Below are positions 1 to 7,774 of a stretch of DNA of 64,000 nucleotides, one piece after another. A program made the translations under genes and the position numbers. Within the stretch, counting starts at the first letter, position 1. Each line of letters begins with the position of its first letter. The notes below the pieces were generated by a model that did no database searches, was not told the origin of the DNA, and worked only from the letters and a program-made list of their open reading frames with translations. Source of the stretch: Bdellovibrio sp. KM01 (GTDB lineage: Bacteria > Bdellovibrionota > Bdellovibrionia > Bdellovibrionales > Bdellovibrionaceae); the NCBI RefSeq assembly GCF_013752535.1, contig NZ_CP058348.1, positions 3,038,001 to 3,102,000 on the forward strand, read 5' to 3'.

Positions 1-979
1 CAAACACTACTGAAATCAACAAAAGTGCGAGTATCACAAACGCCAAGGAGCCGGAGGCAGTCAAAGTGCTTGAAATGACTTTCGCAGTTACATCCGGCTC
101 ATAAATAGCAGAAACAAGTATATATCCGTCAGTTTCCTCAGACTTCCTATAATTCCAGCTTTCTAAGTTTAATTCCGAAATATTGTTGTTCTGAAGCCAG
201 CCCAAATAAATCTCGCTATTCAATTCCTTATCATCTCTCTTTGAAATCATCCGAATGGCACCATCTTCATTTTTATACAAAACAAAAAAGCCTTTTTGCA
301 AAATTTGTGAGTGCTCCACAAAGTCGACAGTAGCAACCAACGACTTCAAAATGTAACCCGAATACCAGGCTCCAATAACCTCTTTATCCTGTGAAAAAAT
401 AGGCTTATAACCAGTAAAATAGGGCTTGTTGAGAATTTGACTCTGCCCAAAGTACGACTGACCTTTAATCAATGCACTGTAAGCTGGCCCTTGGATAGAA
501 AGCTTAGTGCCCACGGCCCGACTGCCGTCCTCCTGAACTACGTTAGTAGAAATTCTAATAAAGTCAGCCCCTCTCCTGACAAAGATGGTCGCGGTACTAC
601 CAAATTCCTCTTTGACCTTGTCTGTCGCCACAAAGTTCTTACTAAGCTCATTCCCGTTGACCTCAAGACTAGGTACTTTCTCACCGTTGATGATTTCAAT
701 ATTTTTTACCGTATTGATACTGATGGGACCTTTGGATACAACAAGTGTTTGCAGCCGCTCAAGAGCTCCCTGCACGACCGCTGCATAGACTGGGGCAGAG
801 TCGCGCATTTGTGCCAGTTGACCCCGAACACCCTTTGAGATGAGCTCACGCTGATAACCGAGCTCTGCGCGAACAGATCTATTTATAGAGAAGCCCGTGT
901 ATGCAAGTGACATAAGCACAATGACCAGCATCACCAAAGAACCCAGCAATATTTTTTTATTTAAAGACCAATTTTTCAC
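1..979 (-). CDS. Methyl-accepting chemotaxis-type receptor, N-terminal part (truncated by window edge)
   Basis: The frame is open from a GTG at 979 to the window edge, giving 326 visible codons; the rest lies outside. GGAGAG sits seven bases before the GTG. A transmembrane helix covers about residues 10-30. A periplasmic region of roughly 265 residues follows, with the look of a Cache_3-Cache_2 sensor domain (GYKPIFSQDKEVIGAWYSGY is typical). A second transmembrane helix starts near residue 305. In chemoreceptors of this build a HAMP and signalling domain follow, but they cannot be seen here, so a sensor kinase or cyclase is possible. It lies 45 bp downstream of another chemoreceptor gene on the same strand and is probably co-transcribed with it. 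Confidence 0.75.
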   Translation of the reverse strand, partial: MKNWSLNKKILLGSLVMLVIVLMSLAYTGFSINRSVRAELGYQRELISKGVRGQLAQMRDSAPVYAAVVQGALERLQTLVVSKGPISINTVKNIEIINGEKVPSLEVNGNELSKNFVATDKVKEEFGSTATIFVRRGADFIRISTNVVQEDGSRAVGTKLSIQGPAYSALIKGQSYFGQSQILNKPYFTGYKPIFSQDKEVIGAWYSGYILKSLVATVDFVEHSQILQKGFFVLYKNEDGAIRMISKRDDKELNSEIYLGWLQNNNISELNLESWNYRKSEETDGYILVSAIYEPDVTAKVISSTLTASGSLAFVILALLLISVVF

Positions 980-1024
980 GTTTTTCTCTCCAGAAAATTT
1001 GCCTTTCAAGCAACTGATTTGCAA

Positions 1025-2515
1025 TTAGGCGCCTCGAAGAATTAAAGATTTTGGATTGGACTGCCTTTTTGGCGAATTGCCAGCCACGACTCTATTTAGG
1101 ACCAACACATTTCCCATCAAAGATTCTGATTGCGACGAAAGTTGATTAGCTGAAGCCGCAGCCTCTTCCGACGCTGCAACATTTTGTTGAGTAATTTGAT
1201 CTAATTGATTCATCGCCTTACCAATTTGTGCGATGCCATTGGCCTGCTCCTCACTGGCTGTAGCAATCTCAACATTGATATCCGCGACTTTTTTTACGGC
1301 ACTTACGATTTCAGCCAAGACCTCGCCACCTTGGTTGGCCTGCTTGCTTCCAATCTCTATCTTTTGCACGCTATCATCAATTAAAGACGCGATATTTTTT
1401 GCCGACTCTGCACTTCGATGTGCCAAGTTGCGCACAGCTTCTGCAACAACTGCAAATCCTTTTCCTTGTTCGCCAGCACGAGCAGCTTCGACCGCGGCAT
1501 TCAGGGCCAAAAGATTCGTTTGAAATGCAATGTCATCAATGACAGAAGTGATTTCCGCGATCTTTTTAGAATCAGATGAGATGCTCTGGATAGATTGAAT
1601 TAAAGTTAGAATTTCTTTTTCGCCCTTAATCGCAGTCTCTCTAGTTGAAGAAGCCAAAGAAGCTGCTTGCTTCGCATTGTCAGTATTCACGCGAACCATA
1701 GCCGTCAACTGCTCCATTGTAGCGACTGTCTCTTCAAGAGACGAAGTCTGCAGCAAAGCGGACTGAGATAGAGACTGGGATGATTGAGCAATCTGCTCTG
1801 CGACGTCTGTCACGTGATTTGTGCCATCCGCGAGATCTGAAGAAACCGCGGCGATAGATTTTGATAGATAAAATGCAAAAAGAGTACTGGTGGTAAGTCC
1901 CGCCAATACTCCAATAGCTATAATAACTACCATCGCCACATCAGTGCGCCCTGTGGTAGCTTGTGCCTCTTTAACATACTGAAGGCCACTGCTTCTTTGA
2001 AACGCCACCAAGTTAGTCATTGCTTCATCGTAGACTTTCGCCAACTCGGGGCAGTCATGAAGAAAGATCTGAACCATTTTAGAATGATCGTCGGGCGAAC
2101 CTGAACGATAATATTGAATAGCTTTTCTTCCGAGAGATTTGAAAGACCCCCATGCGGCATCGACCTTCTCGTAAAGTTGCTTTTCACCGGGTTTGAAATT
2201 TCCGTTGAGGTACTCTTGCTTATGCTTTTCGTAATCGGCAATATTTATCTCGACGTCCTTAATGAATTCATCAGCTTGCTCTTTGCTTAATCCCGATAAC
2301 CCGAGACTGCGCAAATTGATTCGGACACCTCGAAAATTCAAGTACATCTGATCTGCTGATTCGATATTTGGAAGGACACCATCTGTAACTTTCTCATAGC
2401 TATTGGCGACCTCCTTCATTCCATAAAATGTAAAACCACCAACGACGACTGGAATAACAGACATAAACGCGCCCAGAAACAAAAGTCTTGCTTTTAAACT
2501 AAAATTTGATTCCAT
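1025..2515 (-). CDS. Methyl-accepting chemotaxis protein with 4-helix-bundle sensor
   Basis: This 496-residue inner-membrane chemoreceptor passes ligand binding to CheA/CheW. Transmembrane helices are at about 11-33 and 193-216, flanking a helical periplasmic domain of the 4HB_MCP type. The cytoplasmic coiled coil contains the highly conserved hairpin tip ([20 protein letters not shown] and [19 protein letters not shown]), which identifies the MCP signalling domain. The HAMP region between the second helix and the coiled coil is short or degenerate. No C-terminal CheR-binding pentapeptide is present. AAGGAG lies about seven bases before the ATG. The downstream receptor gene begins 45 bp further on. 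The ligand cannot be deduced. Confidence 0.93.
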   Translation of the reverse strand: MESNFSLKARLLFLGAFMSVIPVVVGGFTFYGMKEVANSYEKVTDGVLPNIESADQMYLNFRGVRINLRSLGLSGLSKEQADEFIKDVEINIADYEKHKQEYLNGNFKPGEKQLYEKVDAAWGSFKSLGRKAIQYYRSGSPDDHSKMVQIFLHDCPELAKVYDEAMTNLVAFQRSSGLQYVKEAQATTGRTDVAMVVIIAIGVLAGLTTSTLFAFYLSKSIAAVSSDLADGTNHVTDVAEQIAQSSQSLSQSALLQTSSLEETVATMEQLTAMVRVNTDNAKQAASLASSTRETAIKGEKEILTLIQSIQSISSDSKKIAEITSVIDDIAFQTNLLALNAAVEAARAGEQGKGFAVVAEAVRNLAHRSAESAKNIASLIDDSVQKIEIGSKQANQGGEVLAEIVSAVKKVADINVEIATASEEQANGIAQIGKAMNQLDQITQQNVAASEEAAASANQLSSQSESLMGNVLVLNRVVAGNSPKRQSNPKSLILRGA

Positions 2516-2565
2516 TGAACGCTCCTTAAAGAGTAGAAATTCGTAACTTAATTAAGATTTTACAT

Positions 2566-3489
2566 TTAGGTTTTAAACTGTTGTATCAGCAGGTCCATCT
2601 GAGAAACCGCCGAATGAAGACTTCCATCTACAAAGAAAATATTTTTTGAATGAGGAAGTTCCTGTGATCTCAATTGCGCAAGACACGGCCCCCCCACTGC
2701 AACGGCCTTGATCTTTTCAAGATCAGTCCAATTTTTTTGAATATTCGTAGAATCAATAGCGGATAAACAGACAATATCTGGTTCAATGTTGACATAAGCA
2801 TGAAGCAAATCTTCTATAGGCAAATTCACGCCAAGATAGTAGACACTCCATCCCTTCAACATCAGATAGGCAGCAAGAACAATCAAACCTCCCTCATGCA
2901 ACTCTCCAGATGGTGTTGCCAACAAAACTTTTGGTTGCCCTGTACCACTTCGGTTAGTTTTAAAGTAGTTCAGCAGACGAGTCCTAAGAAAATTCCAACT
3001 AAAATGCTCCTGAGCAATATTGATCCGCGAATTTTCCCAATCATCACCGACTTGCATAAGAAGTTTTGGGTAAACCATTTCCAGCAAGTCTGTCTCACTC
3101 AGGCGCATACCAAGACGAGAGAGCTGTTGTTCTGCAAAATCCATATCGTATCTATAAAGAGCCTTTAAAACTTGAGCCAGTCCCTCATTCAAAGTTTCCA
3201 ACAAAACAGAAGATGTGGGAAATGATGCTGGCTCTGAGTTGCCACGAACTGTTGCTATGCCATTGAGAACTTGTTCAATGGCATCCACTATTTTAATTCC
3301 ATTTTTATAGAGGCTCGCCACTTCACGTATTCTTTTTACCTCACCAACATCATAAAGCCGATGCCCCCCCTGAGAACGTTGAGGTCTGGGAAAGCCATAA
3401 CGTCTTTCCCAATTGCGAAGAGTCGCCTGAGAAAGCCCCGTGAGTTGATTGACTTGATCGATATCTAAAAGCGCATCGGGAGTTACCAT
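2566..3489 (-). CDS. CarH/LitR-type MerR regulator with cobalamin-binding (photoreceptor) domain
   Basis: This 307-residue regulator has three parts: a MerR winged-helix DNA-binding domain at about 8-75 (WERRYGFPRPQRSQGGHRLY), a four-helix B12-binding cap at about 95-177, and a Rossmann-type B12 domain at about 186-300. The cap has W151, then nine residues, then E161-H162; this W-x9-EH motif marks light-sensing CarH proteins, where the His caps cobalt after photolysis. The lower-ligand motif ExHxxG is present as E196-H198-G201. Family knowledge: CarH binds adenosylcobalamin, represses as a tetramer in the dark and is released by light. The longest frame starts at a GTG at 3498, but AAGG then touches the codon; the ATG at 3489 has AAGG eight bases upstream. 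It follows the 4.4-5.1 kb operon with a 125 bp gap that may hold its own promoter. Confidence 0.88.
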   Translation of the reverse strand: MVTPDALLDIDQVNQLTGLSQATLRNWERRYGFPRPQRSQGGHRLYDVGEVKRIREVASLYKNGIKIVDAIEQVLNGIATVRGNSEPASFPTSSVLLETLNEGLAQVLKALYRYDMDFAEQQLSRLGMRLSETDLLEMVYPKLLMQVGDDWENSRINIAQEHFSWNFLRTRLLNYFKTNRSGTGQPKVLLATPSGELHEGGLIVLAAYLMLKGWSVYYLGVNLPIEDLLHAYVNIEPDIVCLSAIDSTNIQKNWTDLEKIKAVAVGGPCLAQLRSQELPHSKNIFFVDGSLHSAVSQMDLLIQQFKT

Positions 3490-3614
3490 ACTAATCACCT
3501 TATCGGATGGTTTGATTAACTCATGATACCTTTGACGATTTTTTTTTTAATCAAACATTGTGATTATTAGTCGTTTCTAGATGAACTAGTATCAAAACTA
3601 GACGAAAGGCCGAC
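3490..3614 (-). promoter_or_regulatory. Upstream region of the carH-like gene with inverted repeats
   Basis: This AT-rich gap contains a 9 bp inverted repeat (TTTGATTAA at 3511-3519, TTAATCAAA at 3547-3555), an imperfect palindrome at 3509-3530 with GGT..ACC ends, and three CTAG sites at 3577, 3586 and 3598. ATGAAC at 3581-3586 equals the inner half-site of the perfect palindrome at 5151-5178. It also holds a ten-base T run. No promoter with standard 17 bp spacing is clear; TTGATA and TAATAA on the minus strand are 20 bp apart, which is in the long range that MerR proteins tolerate. Autoregulation is an inference. Confidence 0.45.
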
Positions 3615-4385
3615 TCACATTTTATCTGGTTTTAGAAAGGCCTCAAAATCACGAATCATTTTTGCCGCTTGCGCGCCATCAAAGAAGCGGTGATCGAAGG
3701 TAACTCCAAGGTGCATAATTTCCCGAATTTCGATTTTATCTTTCACCACGATGGGTTCTTTGCAGACTTGTCCGATTGAAATCAACAGACCTGCCCGAGT
3801 CAAAGGAACCAAAGGAACTAAAGCTTTCTTAATTCCCAAAGAACCCACATTAGTTACGATCACTGAACCAAAAGGATCTTTCGGCAACCGAGCAAAAGAT
3901 AAATCCAAATTAAGGTCATGAACTAAAAAGCCGAAGACACGCAAAAAGCTTTTCGTGAAAAAATGAGGCAACTTATGAATCAGTCTTAACGCAAAACCCA
4001 AATGAGGATCTTCTCTGCGACGAATTTGCCCAGCATTCTTCGATAATTGTTCTTCGATCTCGGTTACACTCATCCGATCAACATCCCGAAGAGTCGCGAA
4101 AGAAAGATCGTGTCTTCCTTCCTCAGGAATATTCACCATAACAGAAATATTTATGCTCTTGCGATGATATAACCTTCCGAATCGCATCACAAAATTAAGT
4201 TCTTTGTGGTTTTTCATAACCTCACTCAAACCCTTAATCACCAATGAGGTGGGAGAGGATAAGAGTTTGAGATGCGTGACATCTACCTCCAGAAATCCAT
4301 ACACAGAGGGATCTCCGCCACCTCCCCAAAGAGAAAGTGCTACTTTCCTGAAAATCGAGATGTCGTTGACCTTAATAAATTTCAC
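3615..4385 (-). CDS. Stand-alone E2-like (2-oxoacid dehydrogenase / CAT-fold) acyltransferase
   Basis: The product is 256 residues and resembles only the catalytic domain of 2-oxoacid dehydrogenase E2 subunits or chloramphenicol acetyltransferase. The C-terminal HxxxDG active-site motif is present (H232, D236, G237 in DHRFFDG), and a DPFGSVIVTNVGSLG segment matches the E2 core. There is no lipoyl domain, no E1/E3-binding domain and no E1 or E3 gene nearby, so it is unlikely to be part of a classical complex. The acyl donor and acceptor are unknown. TTG at 4388 starts the longest frame, but GGAGG is better spaced for the GTG at 4385. It follows the DUF2805 gene by 14 bp. A paralogue lies at 53299-54189; both share FRK.A...W...GDP.VYG near the N-terminus. 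Confidence 0.8.
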   Translation of the reverse strand: MKFIKVNDISIFRKVALSLWGGGGDPSVYGFLEVDVTHLKLLSSPTSLVIKGLSEVMKNHKELNFVMRFGRLYHRKSINISVMVNIPEEGRHDLSFATLRDVDRMSVTEIEEQLSKNAGQIRRREDPHLGFALRLIHKLPHFFTKSFLRVFGFLVHDLNLDLSFARLPKDPFGSVIVTNVGSLGIKKALVPLVPLTRAGLLISIGQVCKEPIVVKDKIEIREIMHLGVTFDHRFFDGAQAAKMIRDFEAFLKPDKM

Positions 4386-4399
4386 CAAGACCTCCCCGT

Positions 4400-4705
4400 T
4401 TACTTCCAGCCCTTGGTGACTCCATCAATGGATTGTCGTGAACACTTAAAACGAGTAACTTTGAAGCCTCTTGTTTTTTCGTTCTTAAGATGTCCCTGTT
4501 GATATACTCTTCGTCGCCAACGATTAAAAACATCTTTCGCCAAGGCTGACCTCATGAATTGAACAAATTCATTTGGAGAAAGACCGAACTGAGCTTCAAT
4601 CACATCAAAAGTTGTTCGATCTTCCCAACCCATTCTTACAAGTCTGGAGCGATCGTCTTCAGAGAAACCAGAAAATTTTTCTTTGAGTGCTTTTGATATT
4701 CCCAT
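4400..4705 (-). CDS. DUF2805 / TIGR03643-type small protein
   Basis: This 101-residue basic protein matches what I remember of the DUF2805 (TIGR03643) family. The conserved core is at about 28-75, with DRTTFDVIEAQFGLSPNEF followed by an Arg/Trp-rich FNRWRRRVYQQGHLK. The helical first half looks like a small helix-turn-helix and the family function is unknown. As I recall, relatives often lie beside photolyase/cryptochrome genes, which would fit the CarH-like regulator here, but I cannot check this. It is the middle gene of a three-gene run, 11 bp after the DCC gene and 14 bp before the acyltransferase gene. Confidence 0.8.
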   Translation of the reverse strand: MGISKALKEKFSGFSEDDRSRLVRMGWEDRTTFDVIEAQFGLSPNEFVQFMRSALAKDVFNRWRRRVYQQGHLKNEKTRGFKVTRFKCSRQSIDGVTKGWK

Positions 4706-4716
4706 ATCTCAAGCCT

Positions 4717-5139
4717 TTATCTTTTTTGATCAAACTGCACTTCACAGTAAGGACTGTCGGAACATTCTTTACGTGGAAGCAAAGGACGAACTTTTGCAAA
4801 CAAGAAATACCCCGCCTCTAGGGTCTTTTTGACGGGTCCAAAGGAAGCTAAAGGAACAATTTTTTTCAAAATATTTAACTGAGACCAAATCATTATAAAT
4901 GCGTCAACGCCGATATGGATCTGCCCGTTGGTATCTCTAACATGAAGACTTTGGTGGATCTTATGGGGATCTAAGCCTTCCGCCGTGGCATCAAATCCTG
5001 GGGAGGTGATGTCGACAAACGAGATATTGCTAGCCCCGTCCATCTTTTTATAGTGCTCAATTTCCCGTGAACACAATTGACAGAGACCATCGTAATAGAC
5101 CGTGATTCCAGAATGAGACATATCTTTTGTCTTTTGCAT
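4717..5139 (-). CDS. DCC-family thiol-disulfide oxidoreductase-like protein (DUF393)
   Basis: This 140-residue cytoplasmic protein carries the defining DxxCxxC motif at the N-terminus: D17-G-L-C20-Q-L-C23 in VYYDGLCQLC. The later KIVPLASFGPVKKTLEAGYF segment also fits the family. DCC proteins have a thioredoxin-like fold and are assumed to do thiol-disulfide chemistry, but substrates are unknown. GGGAG six bases before the ATG supports this start. It is the first gene of the minus-strand operon and its promoter overlaps the palindrome at 5151-5178. Confidence 0.85.
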   Translation of the reverse strand: MQKTKDMSHSGITVYYDGLCQLCSREIEHYKKMDGASNISFVDITSPGFDATAEGLDPHKIHQSLHVRDTNGQIHIGVDAFIMIWSQLNILKKIVPLASFGPVKKTLEAGYFLFAKVRPLLPRKECSDSPYCEVQFDQKR

Positions 5140-5150
5140 CTTGATCTCCC

Positions 5151-5178
5151 ATTTGGTTCATAGTAGTATGAACCAAAT
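5151..5178. promoter_or_regulatory. Perfect 28-bp palindromic operator over a sigma-70-type promoter
   Basis: Arms ATTTGGTTCATA (5151-5162) and TATGAACCAAAT (5167-5178) are exact reverse complements around a GTAG centre. On the minus strand a strong promoter can be read: TTGACA at 5188-5183, 17 bp spacer, TACTAT at 5165-5160. The right arm fills most of the spacer and the -10 lies across the centre, so a bound dimer or tetramer would block polymerase. It is 12 bp from the DCC gene start and 43 bp from the divergent kinase gene. The CarH-like protein is the obvious candidate binder; this is an inference. Confidence 0.8.
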
Positions 5179-5221
5179 TGAATGTCAATGCTTACTAGCC
5201 TCAACCTGACGGGAGCTTACA

Positions 5222-6517
5222 ATGGGATCCATCTTTAGCAGCCGTATTAAACGGACGCTTGAGCTTACCAAAATGGCAACGAAGATTGGCTTTAAAGAAC
5301 TCACGTCAGGTGACATTCAATCCAGAATAGAACAGGCCAAGATTCTTACCGAAAGCCTTGGGAATCTACGTGGAGCCGCGATGAAGGCGGGGCAGCTTTT
5401 AAGCCTCGACCTTGATGACTATTTTCCACCGGAAGCGATCCAAATTCTGTCGCAACTGCAACATCAAGTGTGGGAAAGCCCCGAACTCGACTTAGCGCAA
5501 ACACTCAAAGCAGAACTCACAGAAGCGCAACTTTTGGAGCTGCGTGAAATTCAGTACAAACCCTTTGCAGCAGCCAGCATGGGGCAGGTTTATAAAGCGA
5601 AAGTTGCAAACAATCCGATCGTTATCAAAGCTCAATATCCTTATTTAGAACAATCCATCGAAAACGACATCAGAACTTTAAAAAAAATAATTTCTGCTCT
5701 TTGCTTAATGACAGGCAGAAATATGAATCTCGATTATTTGTTTGCTGAAATCGAAGAGGTGCTGCTTCAAGAAGTAAACTACCTCAATGAAGCCCGAGCA
5801 CTTGCCAATTTCAATAAACTCTTCGCATCTCATGATTGGAAGTACGCCGAAGTAAATGCCCCGACACCACTGACTCATCTCAGTACTAAAAAAATTCTAT
5901 GTCTTAGTTACGAGTCAGGCCTCACGCTAAAAGAATGGATTGATACGGCTCCCCCCAAGGAAAAACGTGAGCTTATCGCCAAATCGATGCTCGAACTTTA
6001 TATCATGGAATTCTTTGTATGGGGTTTTGTGCAAACCGATCCTAATCCAGGAAACTTTCTAATCCGCGAAAATCCAAAACTTGAAATTGTTGCACTGGAT
6101 TTCGGAGCCTCTAAGGAATATCCACCTGAATTTAGAAAAAGCTATATTGAACTTCTGAAGTCGATTCAAAATTCGTCGGCAGAGACGATCGTTCAAAAGG
6201 CCATTGATTTTGAATTATTGGATCCTCGAGAAACACAAGATGCAAAACTTGTGTTTGTTGAACTGATGAAGCTTGGCATGAGTCCCTTTTTTCACAACCA
6301 AAAAGGTGGCAAATTTAGTTTTAAAGATGATGACTTCTTAAAAAACAACTCTCGGCTTTCGCGACAACTGATGCAAAGTCTCAAATTTTCCCCACCTCCT
6401 CATAAATTAATATTCTTGCACAGAAAGCTAGGGGGAATATTTGCTGCTTTAAGAAAGCTCGAAGTCGAGCTGGATCTGCATGAATACTGGGAACAAATCA
6501 TAATGAGGCGCGTATGA
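5222..6517 (+). CDS. ABC1/UbiB (AarF/COQ8)-family atypical kinase/ATPase
   Basis: This 431-residue protein has the marks of the UbiB/COQ8 family: the KxGQ motif (K55-A-G-Q58), an Ala-rich nucleotide loop in place of a glycine loop (AAASMGQVYKA, 116-126), the ATP-binding lysine in VIK (K136), a QTDPNPGNF catalytic loop (D273, N278) and the metal-binding DFG (D293). COQ8 proteins are ATPases that help lipid or quinone metabolism. No membrane helix is evident in this copy. GGGAG lies shortly before the ATG. It is transcribed divergently from the DCC/DUF2805/acyltransferase operon across the palindrome, which suggests shared control. No ubiquinone genes are near, so a role in another isoprenoid or lipid pathway is possible. 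Confidence 0.85.
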   Translation: MGSIFSSRIKRTLELTKMATKIGFKELTSGDIQSRIEQAKILTESLGNLRGAAMKAGQLLSLDLDDYFPPEAIQILSQLQHQVWESPELDLAQTLKAELTEAQLLELREIQYKPFAAASMGQVYKAKVANNPIVIKAQYPYLEQSIENDIRTLKKIISALCLMTGRNMNLDYLFAEIEEVLLQEVNYLNEARALANFNKLFASHDWKYAEVNAPTPLTHLSTKKILCLSYESGLTLKEWIDTAPPKEKRELIAKSMLELYIMEFFVWGFVQTDPNPGNFLIRENPKLEIVALDFGASKEYPPEFRKSYIELLKSIQNSSAETIVQKAIDFELLDPRETQDAKLVFVELMKLGMSPFFHNQKGGKFSFKDDDFLKNNSRLSRQLMQSLKFSPPPHKLIFLHRKLGGIFAALRKLEVELDLHEYWEQIIMRRV

Positions 6518-6673
6518 ATGTCATTTTATGGTGGCACCTTGATGACTGATCGAGTTCGATATAGACTACCATTTGGGTATTTTGGTTGGTTGATCGCTAA
6601 CTACTTTGTTAAAAAAGAAATTACGCAGATTTTCGAATACCGCCGGGAATACGTCTCTAAGTTTAATGTTTGA
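6518..6673 (+). pseudogene. C-terminal remnant of an SRPBCC ligand-binding protein
   Basis: A 51-codon frame begins one base after the kinase stop codon. Its product (GGTLMTDRVRYRLPFG, then ITQIFEYRREYVSKF) matches the last third of SRPBCC 'ligand-binding' proteins of about 150 residues as I remember them. An in-frame TGA directly precedes the first ATG and no N-terminal part exists upstream, where the intact kinase gene ends. The simplest reading is a deletion that removed the first two thirds. It could still be translated by coupling to the kinase stop, but a functional fold is unlikely. Confidence 0.65.
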
Positions 6674-6718
6674 AAATAGCTTCTAAAAAGTTTTTTCTCA
6701 AAAACTGAAAGGTGTTAG

Positions 6719-7765
6719 ATGAAAGTATCATCGGTCATTTTTTCGAGTGTTTTGATTTTTTGTTTTAATGCAAAGGCAAGCTCATCTTCCACCGACAAGG
6801 AACTATCGAAAACTGCAAAAGCCCTTTTTGGCATCATTCCTGCCAAAAAAGCAGCACCAGATAAGATTTCGGGCGAGCAAATTGAGCTCGGCAGAAAAAT
6901 CTTTTTTGACTATCGCCTGTCTAAAGATGGCAGCACGTCTTGTGTGCGCTGTCACCAGCCGCAGTACTACAGCACAGACCGACTTGCTCAATCTGCCGGC
7001 TTTAATAACAACAAAGGAGCACGCAACGCTCAGTCTATATTAAATCTCAAGTATCAGGAAATTGTTCATTGGCGCAATGATCGCACGAGCATAGAAGATC
7101 AAGCTTTGCGTTCTTTCACCACTCCCTTGAGCTTCGGCAATTCCTCTACCGCTGAGGCTTTAAAAAGATTTGAACTGGCTGGCTACTTACCTCTTTTTAA
7201 AAAAGCGTTTCCTAATTCAGAAAATCCCCTGACCCTCGAAAATGCAGCTGTGGCGCTAGGAAGTTATCAAAGGTCACTGACCACAAGAGCCCCCTTTGAT
7301 CAATTTTTGGAAGGCGATATTAAGGCCATCTCGACACAAGCTCGAAAAGGTTTGAAAGAATTTATCACTGTGGGTTGCGCCTCTTGCCACAATGGCACAG
7401 CTGTTGGAGGCCGAAGTATGCAAAAGTTTGGTGTTTACCAAGACTATTGGAACCTCACCAAGTCTAAGGATCCCGACAAGGGACGCCAAGATGTGAGCAA
7501 GAAAGATGAAGATCTTTATGTTTTCAAAGTACCTTCGCTTCGCAATATCACTGAATCAGCGCCCTACTTCCACGATGCTTCTGCAAAAGACCTAGAGACC
7601 GCGATTCGCTGGATGGGAAAGTTGCAACTGAACAAAGATCTTACTGATGATCAGGTAAGCTCGATAAAAGCATTCTTGGAAAGTCTTAAGGGAGAACTTC
7701 CAAAAAACTTCCGCGAAGCTCCGACTTTGTCTTCAGAGCCCCATGCGGGACAGGAGGTCCCCTAG
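6719..7765 (+). CDS. Periplasmic di-haem cytochrome c peroxidase family protein
   Basis: The 348-residue product has a signal peptide (about 1-20) and two CxxCH haem c sites: C75-V-R-C78-H79 and C220-A-S-C223-H224. This layout and length are those of bacterial di-haem peroxidases (CcpA/MauG group), which reduce hydrogen peroxide with electrons from small cytochromes, or act as quinone or cofactor oxidases in MauG-like members. AAAGG is seven bases before the ATG. It follows the SRPBCC remnant by 45 bp on the same strand, so it could be read through from the light-cluster arm. Peroxide detoxification in the periplasm is the likely role. Confidence 0.9.
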   Translation: MKVSSVIFSSVLIFCFNAKASSSSTDKELSKTAKALFGIIPAKKAAPDKISGEQIELGRKIFFDYRLSKDGSTSCVRCHQPQYYSTDRLAQSAGFNNNKGARNAQSILNLKYQEIVHWRNDRTSIEDQALRSFTTPLSFGNSSTAEALKRFELAGYLPLFKKAFPNSENPLTLENAAVALGSYQRSLTTRAPFDQFLEGDIKAISTQARKGLKEFITVGCASCHNGTAVGGRSMQKFGVYQDYWNLTKSKDPDKGRQDVSKKDEDLYVFKVPSLRNITESAPYFHDASAKDLETAIRWMGKLQLNKDLTDDQVSSIKAFLESLKGELPKNFREAPTLSSEPHAGQEVP

Positions 7766-7774
7766 AGGGAGAAC

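Noticed and set aside
437-838. Plus-strand open frames of 133 and 67 codons
   Set aside because: They lie inside the continuous minus-strand receptor frame (1-979), which has recognisable Cache features.
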